Of a stretch of DNA of 40,013 nt, positions 32,681 to 40,013 are shown one piece after another (position 1 is the stretch's first letter; every line of letters starts with the position of its first letter). Made by a program: the position numbers and the translations under genes. This DNA comes from CAZTEB01 sp964612735 (lineage in GTDB: Bacteria > Patescibacteriota > Microgenomatia > UBA1400 > PJMF01). The notes under the pieces were generated by a model. It was not told the origin of the DNA. It did not search any database and was given only the letters and a program-made list of their open reading frames with translations. The stretch is taken from NCBI GenBank assembly GCA_964612735.1, contig CAZTEB010000004.1, positions 1-40,013 of the forward strand. Reading direction: 5' to 3'.

Positions 32681-33811
32681 ATGCTTTCAATAGTCATTTT
32701 TATCATAGTATTGTCGGTGTTAGTGCTGCTTCATGAATTGGGGCACTATGTAGCAGCCCGCAGAGCTGGCGTCAGAGTTGAGGAGTTTGGGTTAGGTTAT
32801 CCACCGCGAGCGTTACAGCTTTTCAAGCGAGGTACTACGATCTTTTCGCTCAACTGGATTCCTTTTGGCGGGTTTGTTCGTTTAGATGGTGAAGATGCTG
32901 AGTATGATCAGCAGAAGGAAACTAAGCGCGCCTCTGATGATAAGCCTTTTTACATGGCTTCTGCATCAGCTAGATTGGGTATCATCTTGGCTGGTGTCGC
33001 AGTTAACCTTCTAGTTGGTGTAGTGGCATTTTCAGTTGTGTATTCATTAGTCGGTATTCCCACTCAGCTTAACGAAGCCAGAATTGGTCAAGTCGTGTCG
33101 GGTTCGCCAGCACAGGAGGCTGGCGTACCAGAGCAAGTGAGTATTACTGCTATTCGTCTAGATGATGGAGTAGTTTCAACTCCCACTGTAGATGACGTGA
33201 TAAATGTGGTGGCAAAAAATCGTGGAAGAGAGCTAGCGCTGATTACAACAGGAGCTTGTCAGGGGCTTGAGTGTCAGGAGCTTTCTCAAGAGTTTGTTGC
33301 GTATGTTAGGACGGCTGAAGAGACCCCAGCCGGACAGGGGGCTCTCGGTGTCGTTTTCGAGACAAACGCACTCGTTTTTTACCCTTGGTATCAAATGCCG
33401 GTCAGAGGAATTGGGGTGGGGTTGCAGCAGACATTTGGTTTAACGTTGCTGATTCTAGACTCTCTCTCCCAAATGGTGCGCGAAGCATTTGGGGGCAGTG
33501 TTCCCAGCGATATCGCTGGTCCTGTTGGCATTGTTCATCAGGCTCAGCAGTCGGGGATTCTCGAACAAGACGTACTGACGGTAGTGCAGTTCGCAGGAAT
33601 GATCTCTATCAATCTTGCTGTTATGAACATGCTGCCTATTCCAGCTCTCGATGGTGGTAGGGCAACATTCATTATTTTAGAGAAAATTGTGGGCCGAAAG
33701 CGAGTGTCAAAGATTGAGGGATACGCTAATTATGGAGGTTTTGCAGTGCTGTTGGCACTGATTCTAGCTATCACGGCCAAAGACATTTGGGTCATTTTTG
33801 CCGGTCGTTGA
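32681..33811 (+). CDS. rseP: RIP zinc metalloprotease RseP/RasP
   Basis: 376 aa, site-2 intramembrane protease. Zinc motif HELGH (18-22) in the first helix, a PDZ domain (about 115-205) and the third-ligand motif NMLPIPALDGGR (about 316-327) near the C-terminus, with four membrane helices. Releases anti-sigma factors and clears signal-peptide remnants in known systems; the latter could matter next to the secretion cluster. Two Cys (GACQGLECQEL, about 190-199) lie in the PDZ region, unusual but of unknown meaning. Confidence 0.95.
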   Translation: MLSIVIFIIVLSVLVLLHELGHYVAARRAGVRVEEFGLGYPPRALQLFKRGTTIFSLNWIPFGGFVRLDGEDAEYDQQKETKRASDDKPFYMASASARLGIILAGVAVNLLVGVVAFSVVYSLVGIPTQLNEARIGQVVSGSPAQEAGVPEQVSITAIRLDDGVVSTPTVDDVINVVAKNRGRELALITTGACQGLECQELSQEFVAYVRTAEETPAGQGALGVVFETNALVFYPWYQMPVRGIGVGLQQTFGLTLLILDSLSQMVREAFGGSVPSDIAGPVGIVHQAQQSGILEQDVLTVVQFAGMISINLAVMNMLPIPALDGGRATFIILEKIVGRKRVSKIEGYANYGGFAVLLALILAITAKDIWVIFAGR

Positions 33812-33895
33812 CCAGATGGTAAAAACAGGCTATGCTTGGCACTTGATTCGTGATACAAATGACTATTGTGGGCTCGAGGCCTTAACGCTATATAT

Positions 33896-35083
33896 ATGCC
33901 AAAGAAAACACTCATTAGCGCACTAGTGCTGTACGTCGTATCTGCTGTAGCATCGTACGGCGCTTTTTCATACTTTCAGGGTACGACCAATAGCGTCGTT
34001 GTCTCAGACCAAGAGTTAACTGATGCTACTCCATTGGGCGAGTTATTACAGATTGACCCAAGCGCCGCTAAAGACCAGGTGTGTCCGCTTAATGGTGGTT
34101 ACTTCACTGATGTTGAGCGCCAGGCTTGGGAGAAGCGTCGACCACTAGCAGTTATGATCGAAAATACTCCAGATGCTCGTCCGCAGTCTGGATTGTCTCG
34201 AGCTGACGTGGTGTTTGAAGCCGTTGCTGAGGGTGGTGTTACGCGCTTTATGGCTATGTTCTACTGCAATGTCCAAGCTTTTGACACTACGCTAGCTCCA
34301 ATTCGTTCTGCACGGACATACTATGTTGATTATGCTTCTGGTTTCAACAGGCCGCTCTATGTTCACGTAGGTGGTGCTAATGTACCTGGTCCGACTGATG
34401 CTTTGGGCCAGTTAAGCGAGTATGGCTGGGTGGGTGAAAATGATCTCAACCAGTTTTCTATCGGATATCCTACTTTTGTGCGTGACTACAACCGGGTGCC
34501 TGGTAAAGAGATTGCCACAGAGCACACTATGGTGACTACTACCGAGGCTTTGTGGGAAGTCGGTGAGGATCGGGGTTGGACTAATATTTCCCCAGATCAA
34601 CAAGTTGGCCGAAGAGTTATAGAGGGATCAGATTGGAAAGATGGGTATGACGGCTGGGAGTATGAAGAAGAAGCTGGTAGCGCAGGTAGTGTTAGCTCAG
34701 TAGCGTATGATTTTTGGAGCGGCTATGGAGACTACTCAGTCTCTTGGCAGTACGATGCTCAACAAGATGCGTATCTGCGAACTCATGGTGGAGAAGCTCA
34801 CACTGACCTTAACAATGATGAGCGAGTTGCGGCTAAGAACGTAATAGTGCTGCTCACCACAGAAAAAGGTCCTATAAATGAAAAGAAGCACATGCTCTAT
34901 GGCACGACTGGAACCGGTGAGGCACTCCTATTCAAGCATGGTGAGGTAGAAGAGGTTACTTGGGTTAAGCAAGATCGTGAATCTGAGCTACAGTTCAGAG
35001 ACAGTCGCGGCAATGATATTCCACTGGCACGTGGTTTGACTTGGATCTCGGTAGTAAGTGATGTCACTGAAGTCAAGTATTAG
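33896..35083 (+). CDS. DUF3048 (YerB-like) membrane-anchored protein
   Basis: 395 aa. Signal anchor (about 3-25), then DUF3048: RRPLAVMIENTPDARPQSGL (81-100 region), ADVVFEAVAEGGVTRFMAMF, PIRSARTYYVDYA and, C-terminally, LLTTEKGPINEKKH...GTGEALLFKHG. Family is exported and of unknown function, often an envelope lipoprotein or anchor protein. ATG 33896 is preferred over an in-frame TTG 33866 because the hydrophobic anchor then starts at once. Confidence 0.88.
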   Translation: MPKKTLISALVLYVVSAVASYGAFSYFQGTTNSVVVSDQELTDATPLGELLQIDPSAAKDQVCPLNGGYFTDVERQAWEKRRPLAVMIENTPDARPQSGLSRADVVFEAVAEGGVTRFMAMFYCNVQAFDTTLAPIRSARTYYVDYASGFNRPLYVHVGGANVPGPTDALGQLSEYGWVGENDLNQFSIGYPTFVRDYNRVPGKEIATEHTMVTTTEALWEVGEDRGWTNISPDQQVGRRVIEGSDWKDGYDGWEYEEEAGSAGSVSSVAYDFWSGYGDYSVSWQYDAQQDAYLRTHGGEAHTDLNNDERVAAKNVIVLLTTEKGPINEKKHMLYGTTGTGEALLFKHGEVEEVTWVKQDRESELQFRDSRGNDIPLARGLTWISVVSDVTEVKY

Positions 35084-35100
35084 GCCACTCTCTTCTGCTC

Positions 35101-35129
35101 TTGCACTATCCACAATCTGTTCGTACAAT
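35101..35129 (+). promoter_or_regulatory. Promoter (TTGCAC-17-TACAAT)
   Basis: TTGCAC (35101-35106), 17-nt spacer, TACAAT (35124-35129), giving about a 37-nt leader to ATG 35173. A TATCTA 6 nt before that ATG could give a second, leaderless start. Confidence 0.6.
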
Positions 35130-35172
35130 TGAGTACGTATTAGACTCAGATAGCACATAGTATCTATCCCTT

Positions 35173-35772
35173 ATGCAAACCCTACAAGATTTCATGATCT
35201 CTAGAACTCGAGTCCGAGTAATGGAGTTGTTTTTCTCTGATCCATCTGAGATGTATTATGTCAGAGAAATTACTCGAAAGACCAAAGAGGAGATAAATGC
35301 AGTTCGTCGCGAGCTCGATCGGATGCTTGGATATGGTTTGCTCAAAAGTGAGCAACGTGGCAATCGTTTGTATTACTATCTAAATACTAGCTATGCTTTT
35401 TTTGCTGAACTTCAGCAAATGATCGCTAAGACAGTTGGTCTTGGTAAGAAAATTCGAAAAAACAGACGTAAGCTTGGTGACGTCGAGTTTGTAATGTTTT
35501 CTGGAAAATTTGTGAGAGGTGGTAAGCCACACCAGGATGAAGTTGACGTCTTGGTGATTGGTGACATCGTGTTGCCAGAGTTACAGCTGCTTATCAAGGA
35601 AGAGCAAGAGAAAATTGGCAGGGAGATCAATTATGCAGTGTTTTCAGCAGAAGAATTCTCCTTCAGAAAGACCAGGCGCGACCCATTTATCATGGAAATC
35701 CTCTACAACAGCAGAGTGATGATTATCGGAGGGGATGATGAATTTTCTGAGAGAAAAATCCAGGGACTGTAG
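35173..35772 (+). CDS. Winged-helix protein with nucleotidyltransferase-like domain
   Basis: 199 aa. N-terminal winged helix (about 1-75): MELFFSDPSEMYYVREITRK, then the recognition helix region NAVRRELDRML and a LYYYL wing. The C-terminal domain resembles MNT-type nucleotidyltransferases: FVMFSGKF (about 111-118) and DEVDVLVIGD (about 124-133) in the places of the GS and DxD motifs. The usual GS is SG here, so activity is uncertain. Could be a transcription regulator with a degenerate NTase sensor. Twelve nt to the next gene. Confidence 0.72.
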   Translation: MQTLQDFMISRTRVRVMELFFSDPSEMYYVREITRKTKEEINAVRRELDRMLGYGLLKSEQRGNRLYYYLNTSYAFFAELQQMIAKTVGLGKKIRKNRRKLGDVEFVMFSGKFVRGGKPHQDEVDVLVIGDIVLPELQLLIKEEQEKIGREINYAVFSAEEFSFRKTRRDPFIMEILYNSRVMIIGGDDEFSERKIQGL

Positions 35773-35783
35773 TACGCTGTACG

Positions 35784-36575
35784 ATGCCTGGTAGTACTCC
35801 TAAGCCAGCCATTTCTTTCAGATTCGTCACACTAAACATATTTAATGGCGGTCGCTTGCTTCAAAACGCCATAGATTTTTTGACAGATACTAATCCAGAC
35901 ATTTTCTTTATTCAAGAGGCGTATGATGGTGATGATCCAACGCATGAGCCGCGCTTCAGAACTACCGAGGTGATATCGGCGGCGTTTCCTGAGTACTTTT
36001 CTCATTTCTGTCCAGTGTATCTCGATACTCGAGGCGTTGAAGGGCCTATAGAAGATGGTCAGGTTATCTACAGTAGGTATCCACTGAGTAACGTCTCATC
36101 ACACTTTCTTGATATACCTTACGGGGAGTATTCACAGGACGATTGGGGAGACTTTACCCAATTTCCTGCAATGATTCAGTATGCTGATGTATTAATTGGC
36201 GCTACCTCTATTAGATTGGCAAACGTCCATGGTCCTGTGAACTATGACGGCAAGCTCGATGATGGACGTCGACGCAAAATGCGCGACTCTATACTAAAGT
36301 ACACGGCTGGCTATGAGCGAGTGATCGCTGCGGGTGACTTTAATATGCAGCCTGAGACCAAAACGATTGATGCTCTCGAAGAGAGGTTCGTTAATATTTT
36401 CAAAGGTGAGTTGCGCTCTACGTTTAACATGAAGCATAAGGAACGCCCGGGGTACGCCACGGCTGTGGTTGATATGGTGCTAGCTACACCCAACCTAATG
36501 GTCACGAATCATCACTGCCCAGACGTTGATGTCTCAGATCACATGCCGCTTGTAGTTGATTTCAAGCTGAGCTGA
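35784..36575 (+). CDS. Endonuclease/exonuclease/phosphatase (EEP) family protein
   Basis: 263 aa, DNase I-like fold. Catalytic residues: Asn18 in TLNIFNGG, Glu45 in FIQEA, His in LANVHGP (about 150), Asp-Asn in AAGDFNMQP (about 187), AVVDMVLA and SDHMP near the C-terminus. No signal peptide. Could be a DNA repair nuclease or a phosphodiesterase; substrate cannot be told. Three nt from the end of cca, which is convergent. Confidence 0.88.
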   Translation: MPGSTPKPAISFRFVTLNIFNGGRLLQNAIDFLTDTNPDIFFIQEAYDGDDPTHEPRFRTTEVISAAFPEYFSHFCPVYLDTRGVEGPIEDGQVIYSRYPLSNVSSHFLDIPYGEYSQDDWGDFTQFPAMIQYADVLIGATSIRLANVHGPVNYDGKLDDGRRRKMRDSILKYTAGYERVIAAGDFNMQPETKTIDALEERFVNIFKGELRSTFNMKHKERPGYATAVVDMVLATPNLMVTNHHCPDVDVSDHMPLVVDFKLS

Positions 36576-36577
36576 GA

Positions 36578-38164
36578 TTAGCGCTCTTGAGTTTCTAAAA
36601 AAAACTTGGCTTTTTTGAGTAGTATTTCTCGAGTATTATCATTGGGCTCTTCATGGACGTGCTCTAAGAGATGGTGAAGTATTGTTCCAAGCGTAGGGCT
36701 TGGCTTTAGGCCTAATTCCTCCATGAGATCTGAGCCGTTAATGGCAAGATCTTCTAGCCCCATGGGTTGGTGAAGCTGTTCGAGCATTCGCTGTTTCATC
36801 TCCTCGAGTCTCCAGCTGGTTTTTTTAGCACCACTACCCAGCCTGTCACCTTCTCTCAGATCAAGAATGTCATCAATGTACTCAAGTCCGACCTTACGCA
36901 TGAAGCGACGAATGGCAGCGTCAGTGTCTTGAGGCTGGTAGTGGAACATGTGATATCTAACCAAAGTGAAGATTCGCTGAGCGTCCTTTTTAGAAAATGC
37001 AAGCCGCTGGGCTATTTTCTTAGCTACTCGAGAGCCAACAATTTCATGATTATAAAAAGTAATAGTGTCGTTGGTGACACCTCTGGTTTGTGGCTTTGCT
37101 ATGTCATGAAGGAGTGTGGCAAACCGCACTATGGGGTCTGGAGAAGGGCACTCACGTAGCGCATCAATACTATGGGTCCAGACGTCGGTGGTGTGATGTC
37201 CACCCTGAGTGACGCCCTTTCCTTCCAAGAGTTCGGGAATAATAAAAGTGAGTAAGCCCACTTCATCAAGTAGCTCGATGCCTTCAGCGGGGTAGCTGCT
37301 GGCAAGAATCTTGAGTAGCTCATCACGTACTCTCTCAGGGCTTATTTTCTCAAGTAGTGAGGCATTGTCGATGAGAGCCTGTCTGGTGGCATCAGAGATC
37401 GCAAAGTTGAGTTGTACCGAGAATCTAACCGCTCGTAGCATTCTGAGTGCATCTTCTTGAAATCGTTGATTGGGATCACCCACAGTCGTAATAATGTGCT
37501 CATGTAGATCTTCTTGACTGTTAAAAATGTCTATGACTTCAAAAGCAGTCTCAGGTAGTGTTTGCCAGTAGGGTAGTTGCTCTGCATTCGCTAGGACAGT
37601 TTTTACCCAGTCCTGATGTATTTTAAGTGCCATGGCGTTGATGGTGAAGTCTCTGCGCTGAAGGTCTTCTTCAAGATTGGTTCCCCAAGTCACAGCGCTG
37701 GGTCGTCGGCCGTCGTGATACGCGCCGTCAGAGCGAAAAGTAGTTATTTCGTAGTTGGGGTGGTGAACAACGTCGGGCTTCTCTGGTTGGTCTGGTAGCT
37801 CTAAAGACTCGTGCGCCTTAGTCACCCGAGAAAGGTCTATTAATCTATTCTGAGGTGTACTTGGCATTGGAGGCTCTGGAGCCATGTTGGGAAGTTGCTC
37901 TAAGACTTCTTGATGTGTGATCGAGACTGTTCCAAATGTATTTTCATAAAAGCCAGCGGGGAATACGCTCAGGATTTGTTCGGGTGTGGCGTTAGTTGTG
38001 AAGTCAAAATCTAGTTTGCGATCTGCCAAGCTTGTGCGCTCTTGTTTGCTATCTAGATGCATATCCCGGACAGCTCCACCCACTATGTAGGCTTCGTATC
38101 CAGCTTGATAAAGCTGATCTAGTATATAGAGAGCGGGGGTGGGGATGGTCAGGTCTAGAGCCAT
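36578..38164 (-). CDS. cca: CCA tRNA nucleotidyltransferase with HD domain
   Basis: 528 aa. Adds or repairs tRNA 3' CCA; both tRNAs in this window lack it. Head domain: IVGGAVRD (27-34), metal-binding DFD (52-54), RRDFTINAMA (about 170), then RFQEDALRMLRAVRF and a C-terminal HD domain with LLHDIAKP (about 325). A 55-residue polar, Pro-rich insertion (about 82-137) interrupts the head between FGTV and YEITTFR. ATG 38164 is 5 nt after TATAAT. Divergent from recJ. Confidence 0.94.
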   Translation of the reverse strand: MALDLTIPTPALYILDQLYQAGYEAYIVGGAVRDMHLDSKQERTSLADRKLDFDFTTNATPEQILSVFPAGFYENTFGTVSITHQEVLEQLPNMAPEPPMPSTPQNRLIDLSRVTKAHESLELPDQPEKPDVVHHPNYEITTFRSDGAYHDGRRPSAVTWGTNLEEDLQRRDFTINAMALKIHQDWVKTVLANAEQLPYWQTLPETAFEVIDIFNSQEDLHEHIITTVGDPNQRFQEDALRMLRAVRFSVQLNFAISDATRQALIDNASLLEKISPERVRDELLKILASSYPAEGIELLDEVGLLTFIIPELLEGKGVTQGGHHTTDVWTHSIDALRECPSPDPIVRFATLLHDIAKPQTRGVTNDTITFYNHEIVGSRVAKKIAQRLAFSKKDAQRIFTLVRYHMFHYQPQDTDAAIRRFMRKVGLEYIDDILDLREGDRLGSGAKKTSWRLEEMKQRMLEQLHQPMGLEDLAINGSDLMEELGLKPSPTLGTILHHLLEHVHEEPNDNTREILLKKAKFFLETQER

Positions 38165-38168
38165 ACGC

Positions 38169-38177
38169 TATTATAAC
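38169..38177. promoter_or_regulatory. Overlapping bidirectional -10 for cca and recJ
   Basis: TATTATAAC: minus strand reads TATAAT (38170-38175), 5 nt from the cca ATG; plus strand reads TATTAT (38169-38174) or TATAAC (38172-38177), 5-8 nt from the recJ ATG. Only 18 bp separate the two start codons. Confidence 0.65.
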
Positions 38178-38182
38178 AACCT

Positions 38183-39832
38183 ATGCAGTGGTCTCTGAGT
38201 TCCAAAACTACTCCCAGTACCACTGATGAGCTTAGGCAAGTGCTACTAGAGAATCGTAGTATTACTTCTGATCTGGAAGCTACCTTTTTTTCACCTATAC
38301 ATCCCATGGAACTATCCACACAAGAGGTGGGAATTGCAGACGATCAGCTCTCAACTGCAATTGCTAGAATTGCCCAAGCGAAAAAAGAGAAGCACAAGGT
38401 GATCGTATTTGGTGATTATGATGCAGATGGCATTTGTGCCACGGCTATCCTCTGGGAAGTACTTCATGCTGCTGGCTGTGATGCTTTGCCGTTTATTCCA
38501 GATAGAGCTAAGCATGGCTATGGCATTTCCCAGAAAGCTATCAAAGATATCTTGGCTCAAACTAAACCAGATCTGATCATTACTGTGGACAATGGCATTG
38601 TTGCTCATGAAGTCATCAACCAACTAACCGCCGATGGCATAGATGTGATTGTGACGGATCACCACTCGCCTGATGAGCAGCTGCCGCATGCCGTAGCCGT
38701 CGTACACACTACCCAGCTTTGTGGTGCCACCGTAGCTTGGATGCTTGGTAGGACGATTGCAGAAGAAATCATAGGTGACGTTCAAGTGAGCAAGCAGCAG
38801 CTCGAGTTATGCGGCATCGCCACAGTCGCTGACCAGGTGCCACTGCTTGGAGCGAATCGTTCGCTCGCTAAGGTTGGTATTGCTGCCATTGCTTCTACGA
38901 AACGACCAGGTTTATTGGCGTTACTTCAAAATGATGATGGCAAACAACGAGACATTACCTCAGCCACTATCCATTTTTCTCTTGCCCCTAAGATAAACGC
39001 CATGGGGAGGCTTGAGCATGGTATGGATGCACTACGACTACTTTGCACCACCAGTACTACTAGAGCAGAAGAGCTGGCTAGCACTTTGACTGTAACGAAT
39101 GCTCGGCGCCAGGACCTAACGTACGAGCTAGTCCACCATGCCAAACGCCAAGCTGAGCAACAGTTGCAGGAACACATACTTATTGTCCAGTCGCCGGACT
39201 ATCACGAGGGGGTGATTGGGTTGATAGCTGGCAGATTGGCCGAGGAGTACTACAAGCCGGTTATAGCCTTAAGCGTAGGTGATGATATCGCTAAGGCCTC
39301 GGCACGCTCAGTCACGGGTGTTAACATCGTAGACATCTTGCGTCTGGTCCGTGATGACTTAATTGATGTTGGTGGTCATCCGATGGCAGCTGGCTTTACA
39401 GTGGATGTCAGTAAGCTAGACGTAGTTGCTCAGCGACTAGCCGCACTTACTAAAGAACGCATTGATCCAGCATTACTCGTACCTAGGACAGAGCTTGAGT
39501 GTTTACTCGACCCTTCTCTTGTCAAACTGGAGACAGCGCAGAGTTTGCTTACATTTGGTCCCTTTGGCACTGCCAACCCAGAGCCGTTGTTTGGATTACA
39601 AAATATGGAAGTAGTCCAAAGCAAAACGATCGGCAAGGATAATGCACATCTCAAACTACTGCTCAATCTGGGTCAAGCAAAACCCGTACAGTGTCTCGCA
39701 TGGCGAATGGGCAACGTAGCTGCTGATATACCGATTGGCTCTCGTATCGATCTAGCAGTATCACTGGAGATTAACGACTGGAAAGGTCGCCAGAGTGTTC
39801 AGCTAGTGGCGAAGGATGTGGTGGTGAAGTAA
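38183..39832 (+). CDS. recJ: Single-stranded-DNA exonuclease RecJ
   Basis: 549 aa. DHH phosphoesterase motifs: VFGDYDADG (75-83), VDNGI (about 133), VTDHHSP (about 155) for metal binding; DHHA1 GGHPMAAGF (about 396-404); then a C-terminal OB-like domain. 5'-3' nuclease of RecF-type repair and mismatch repair. Length is slightly short of the E. coli type. Leaderless layout. Followed by a terminator. Confidence 0.95.
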   Translation: MQWSLSSKTTPSTTDELRQVLLENRSITSDLEATFFSPIHPMELSTQEVGIADDQLSTAIARIAQAKKEKHKVIVFGDYDADGICATAILWEVLHAAGCDALPFIPDRAKHGYGISQKAIKDILAQTKPDLIITVDNGIVAHEVINQLTADGIDVIVTDHHSPDEQLPHAVAVVHTTQLCGATVAWMLGRTIAEEIIGDVQVSKQQLELCGIATVADQVPLLGANRSLAKVGIAAIASTKRPGLLALLQNDDGKQRDITSATIHFSLAPKINAMGRLEHGMDALRLLCTTSTTRAEELASTLTVTNARRQDLTYELVHHAKRQAEQQLQEHILIVQSPDYHEGVIGLIAGRLAEEYYKPVIALSVGDDIAKASARSVTGVNIVDILRLVRDDLIDVGGHPMAAGFTVDVSKLDVVAQRLAALTKERIDPALLVPRTELECLLDPSLVKLETAQSLLTFGPFGTANPEPLFGLQNMEVVQSKTIGKDNAHLKLLLNLGQAKPVQCLAWRMGNVAADIPIGSRIDLAVSLEINDWKGRQSVQLVAKDVVVK

Positions 39833-39834
39833 AA

Positions 39835-39862
39835 CACCCTCTGGAGAGAGGGTGCTTTGTTT
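39835..39862 (+). terminator. Intrinsic terminator after recJ
   Basis: Stem CACCCTCT/AGAGGGTG with a GGAG loop, followed by CTTTGTTT; the reverse strand gives a TTTT run, so it may serve the convergent gene too. Confidence 0.8.
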
Positions 39863-39868
39863 AGTTTA

Positions 39869-40013
39869 TTAATACCCGACTGGCTTTAGCAACCTGGGAT
39901 CTGGTTTTCCATAGTCATCAATTGCCCGCATTGAAGCAATATTTGAAACACCATCACTATCTTGGATTGGTACGTCGCGAACTGGAATATCAGCTGTGTT
40001 GCCGTTTAATATA
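39869..40013 (-). CDS. C-terminal 47 residues of an unknown protein (partial)
   Basis: Open frame entering from the right edge and ending at TAA 39869-39871: reads ...ADIPVRDVPIQDSDG...DDYGKPDPRLLKPVGY. Polar, no helix or motif. It converges on the recJ terminator. Cannot be identified from this fragment. Confidence 0.6.
   Translation of the reverse strand, partial: ILNGNTADIPVRDVPIQDSDGVSNIASMRAIDDYGKPDPRLLKPVGY

Overview
The window looks like a chromosomal segment of a Patescibacteria/CPR-type bacterium. This is inferred from gene content and style; no rRNA is present to prove it. Genes are compact and overlapping, and TGA is used as an ordinary stop. There are many short membrane proteins, DUF3048 and wHTH-nucleotidyltransferase-like proteins, and a Trp-repressor-like YerC protein. 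Many first genes have a -10 hexamer 5-9 nt before the start codon and no Shine-Dalgarno (SD) sequence, which is the layout of leaderless mRNAs. A 10-N assembly gap (18681-18690) interrupts rmuC.

Layout. 1-3.0 kb (minus): 3'-truncated ribonuclease Y, recA, and three overlapping tiny membrane ORFs upstream of recA. 3.0-4.6 kb: an unknown gene, tRNA-Pro(GGG) with an odd structured tail, and a small membrane protein. 4.6-7.7 kb: a UvrD-like helicase fused to a PD-(D/E)XK nuclease. 7.7-14.7 kb (minus): a cell-envelope glycan cluster (PMT-type mannosyltransferase, UbiA-type phosphoribosyltransferase, WecA-like GlcNAc-1-P transferase, a GT39-like and a GT2-like enzyme). 14.8-18.1 kb (minus): tatD, metG, yerC-like, membrane protein. 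18.1-23.7 kb: rmuC, alpha/beta hydrolase, a possible dead sortase-like protein, a FAM173-like methyltransferase, msrB, a redoxin and small unknowns.

23.7-25.7 kb is the most accessory-looking part. It has tRNA-Glu(CTC) with a 17-bp direct repeat of its 3' end 206 bp downstream, an apparently frameshifted C39-like cysteine-protease-fold gene whose last codons lie in that repeat, a GNAT acetyltransferase, a 53-aa membrane protein, and an unannotated promoter-to-terminator unit predicted to make a ~135-nt pseudoknotted RNA.

25.7-32.1 kb is a cell-surface and secretion region. It encodes a Tat-motif metallophosphoesterase, a TasA/camelysin-like secreted protein with three EF-hand-like loops, a SipW-type (Ser/His) signal peptidase, a putative lipoprotein, a CAP-domain membrane protein, an RmlA-like nucleotidyltransferase and two more exported or anchored proteins. 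The TasA-like gene has a 13-nt perfect anti-SD match and is followed by a strong hairpin, so the fibre protein is probably made in excess over its peptidase. 32.1-40 kb: frr, rseP, a DUF3048 protein, a wHTH protein, an EEP-family phosphohydrolase, the CCA-adding enzyme, recJ, and the C-terminal end of an unknown gene. cca and recJ diverge from one overlapping -10 element only 18 bp wide.
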